Program-made: the position numbers and the translations under genes
Part shown: one piece after another, positions 62,803 to 64,000 of the stretch
How the letters are laid out: every line of letters begins with the position of its first letter
How positions within the stretch are numbered: the first letter of the stretch is position 1
Origin: Labrenzia sp. CE80
Lineage (GTDB): Bacteria; Pseudomonadota; Alphaproteobacteria; Rhizobiales; Stappiaceae
Length of the DNA: 64,000 bases
Assembly: GCF_009650605.1 (NCBI RefSeq)
Contig: NZ_WAJT01000001.1
Span: forward strand, 124,001 to 188,000
Reading direction: 5' to 3'
Notes under the pieces: generated by a model
Databases searched by the model: none
What the model was told of the DNA's origin: nothing
Seen by the model: the letters and a program-made list of their open reading frames with translations, nothing else

Positions 62803-63164
62803 CAGTTTTTTACCTTTGGTGCCTGAGTGTTTTGAGCAGCACGGCCACTGCTGGCTTCCAGATAGGCGGTGTAAAGCGCCAGCCGCACATGGGCATAATC
62901 AAGACAGCGATCGCGGGCCTCATCCGAGAAATCGGCTTCGGATCCCTCGTCGTCCTCAACGCCGCGCCAGTCCGTCCAGACCTCCTTCAGGACGGCGTGT
63001 TGATCACCGCCTTCGCCATCCAGTGCTGCAAGGCGCTCGCTGCCAATCATCAAAAACTGGGCTTCAAAACTCTGGTCCAGGACCTTCCCGGGCTTCTCCG
63101 GATCCGGCATTTTGACCGTCACAGGCCACCAGAAGGCGTATGTGTCTGACAGGCGGAATTGCAT
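62802..63164 (-). CDS. Phage tail assembly chaperone-like protein
   Basis: A 120-residue acidic protein (SDTYAFWWPVTVKMPDP, VLKEVWTDWRGVEDDEG, YLEASSGRAAQ). Its position between tail tube and DUF1799 is that of the lambda-gpG-type chaperone. The ATG at 63164 is preceded by an ideal TAGGAGG site, whose TAG is the original stop of the tail-tube gene. No second frame for a programmed frameshift product was identified. Confidence 0.65.
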   Translation of the reverse strand: MQFRLSDTYAFWWPVTVKMPDPEKPGKVLDQSFEAQFLMIGSERLAALDGEGGDQHAVLKEVWTDWRGVEDDEGSEADFSDEARDRCLDYAHVRLALYTAYLEASSGRAAQNTQAPKVKN

Positions 63165-63173
63165 CAAAGCCTC

Positions 63174-64000
63174 CTACTTCACAGTGATGACGAGCTCGTC
63201 GTCTCCCGCGTCGGGCACGAACATCAGCGGCAGGGAATAGTTGAGAATGTTCTGGCTCTGGCCTTGGCTTGGCTTGGCCGCCCGATCTGCACCTTCGGTG
63301 CATCCACCTGAACGATGTGCCCGGCCGTTGTCCCATGAACCACCTGAAGGGCATCCAGTGTCTTGGCGGTTGCCACGTCGAACCAGTTGATGGTCACCAT
63401 GGACTTGGCTTCCACGACTGCGGTTCCAGTGCTCTGCCGATCGGTCAGCTGCATGCGTTCATCACCGATCAGAAACCGCGGTTCGACCTGGACACCCAGA
63501 TCAATCGAGATGCTTTCCGCAATCCGGTCAGCCCCATGGAGTGACAGGCTGGTTGCGGCCTTGGAGACAGGCACCGGCTTCTGGAACGCTGACAGATCTG
63601 CCGCCGGCAGAGCCTGATCGGTGACCGTGCCGAGCAGTCCCATGATGTTGAACCTGAAACGCGGGATTTGGCGCGGGGCGAATTCCACCTGGAAGGTTCC
63701 CCGGCACCCAAGCGCAACATGGCGGACGCCGTCATGGTGGTAGTAGATCGAGACAGCTTCCTCGCCGTCCGACACCGGTTCATAAACCACCGACACACCC
63801 GGATCGATGGTCTCCGACAGACCACAGGCGCGCAGCAGAACGCCATAGCCAGGCACGTTCCCGGCAGCGCCCGCGCCGGCACACTCCACGGCGAACTCCA
63901 GCTGCATGTAATTGCCGGTCAGCTCGATGCCCTGGTGACCCAGATGGGGCAACAGCAGATCACGCGACACATCCTCGCCCGCCAGCGGTGTCAGCGTCAC
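63174..64000 (-). pseudogene. Phage tail tube protein, frameshifted near C-terminus (5' end outside window)
   Basis: A tail-tube protein of the Phage_tube_2 type, open from the right edge. Visible segments include YHHDGVRHVALGCRGTFQVE, PRFRFNIMGLLG and GHIVQVDAPKVQIGRPSQ. As written, the frame then reads off-frame residues and stops at 63224. The minus strand has three tandem GCCAA units here (63263–63277 on plus as CTTGG×3). With two units the frame continues PSQGQSQNILNYSLPLMF, then VPDAGDDELVITVK, and ends at 63174, directly before the next gene's ribosome-binding site. The continuation is protein-like and correctly placed, so the extra 5 bp is a genuine frameshift in this sequence. Confidence 0.75.
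63263..63277 (+). repeat. Three tandem CTTGG units in the tail tube gene
   Basis: CTTGG repeated three times; removing one unit restores the tail-tube frame. A typical slipped-strand site. Confidence 0.85.

Noticed and set aside
62802..63164. Programmed frameshift producing a G/GT-type chaperone pair
   Set aside because: No slippery sequence or long second frame was found; the downstream DUF1799 gene has its own overlapping ATG.

Overview
The window looks like chromosome from a marine alphaproteobacterium of the Roseibium/Labrenzia (Stappiaceae) type. This is inferred from gene content: a high-GC core, the carA–yqeY–dnaG–rpoD block, a trxB–LsrB/VtlR-type regulator followed by an AbcR-type small RNA, DUF992, DUF930, DUF3775 and ELM1-family proteins, and a DddL-type DMSP lyase. 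No rRNA, CRISPR array or complete insertion sequence was seen.

Layout. 1–11 kb: 5' part of uvrB, a MarR repressor divergent from a secreted alpha/beta hydrolase, a large chemoreceptor, a bacterioferritin lacking the haem-ligand methionine, a MerR regulator with a carboxymuconolactone-decarboxylase-like protein, a thioredoxin-like Rdx protein, a kinase-like phosphotransferase and a DUF1624 membrane protein. 11–20 kb: DUF3775, small membrane proteins, a PAS-like protein, an aspartate/prephenate-type aminotransferase, a secreted DUF992 protein, an EF-G paralogue and MsrP. 20–29 kb: AbcR-like sRNA, LsrB/VtlR-type LysR regulator, trxB, ELM1-like protein, Lrp regulator, greA, carB and a small XRE regulator. 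29–40 kb: AraC and MerR regulators, carA, yqeY, dnaG, rpoD and a TonB/TolA-like DUF930 protein. 40–48 kb: DoxX, an ArsR–permease–transglutaminase operon, DMSP lyase, a DAO-type flavoenzyme, GNAT and SIMPL proteins, and an AI-2E-type permease, ending at a tRNA with CAT anticodon.

48–64 kb is accessory. After the tRNA come about 1.5 kb of poorly coding sequence and then a phage or gene-transfer-agent-like tail operon on the minus strand that runs off the right edge: tail tube, chaperone-like protein, DUF1799, tape measure, DUF2460, DUF2163, NlpC/P60, GTA-TIM tail protein, DUF2793. The operon is broken in two ways. The tail-tube gene carries a third copy of a 5-bp repeat that shifts its frame near the C-terminus. 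About 4.9 kb of cargo sits between DUF1799 and the tape measure. The cargo encodes a 972-residue protein with a Mrr-like nuclease domain, a STAND-type NTPase and several helix-turn-helix/winged-helix segments (a candidate anti-phage protein), plus a convergent 287-residue protein of unknown function. Inverted copies of a RIME-like palindrome lie near the two ends of the cargo, and imperfect direct repeats flank the 287-residue gene.

Core genes rest on clear family signatures. The defence role of the cargo and the origin of the tail module are inference.
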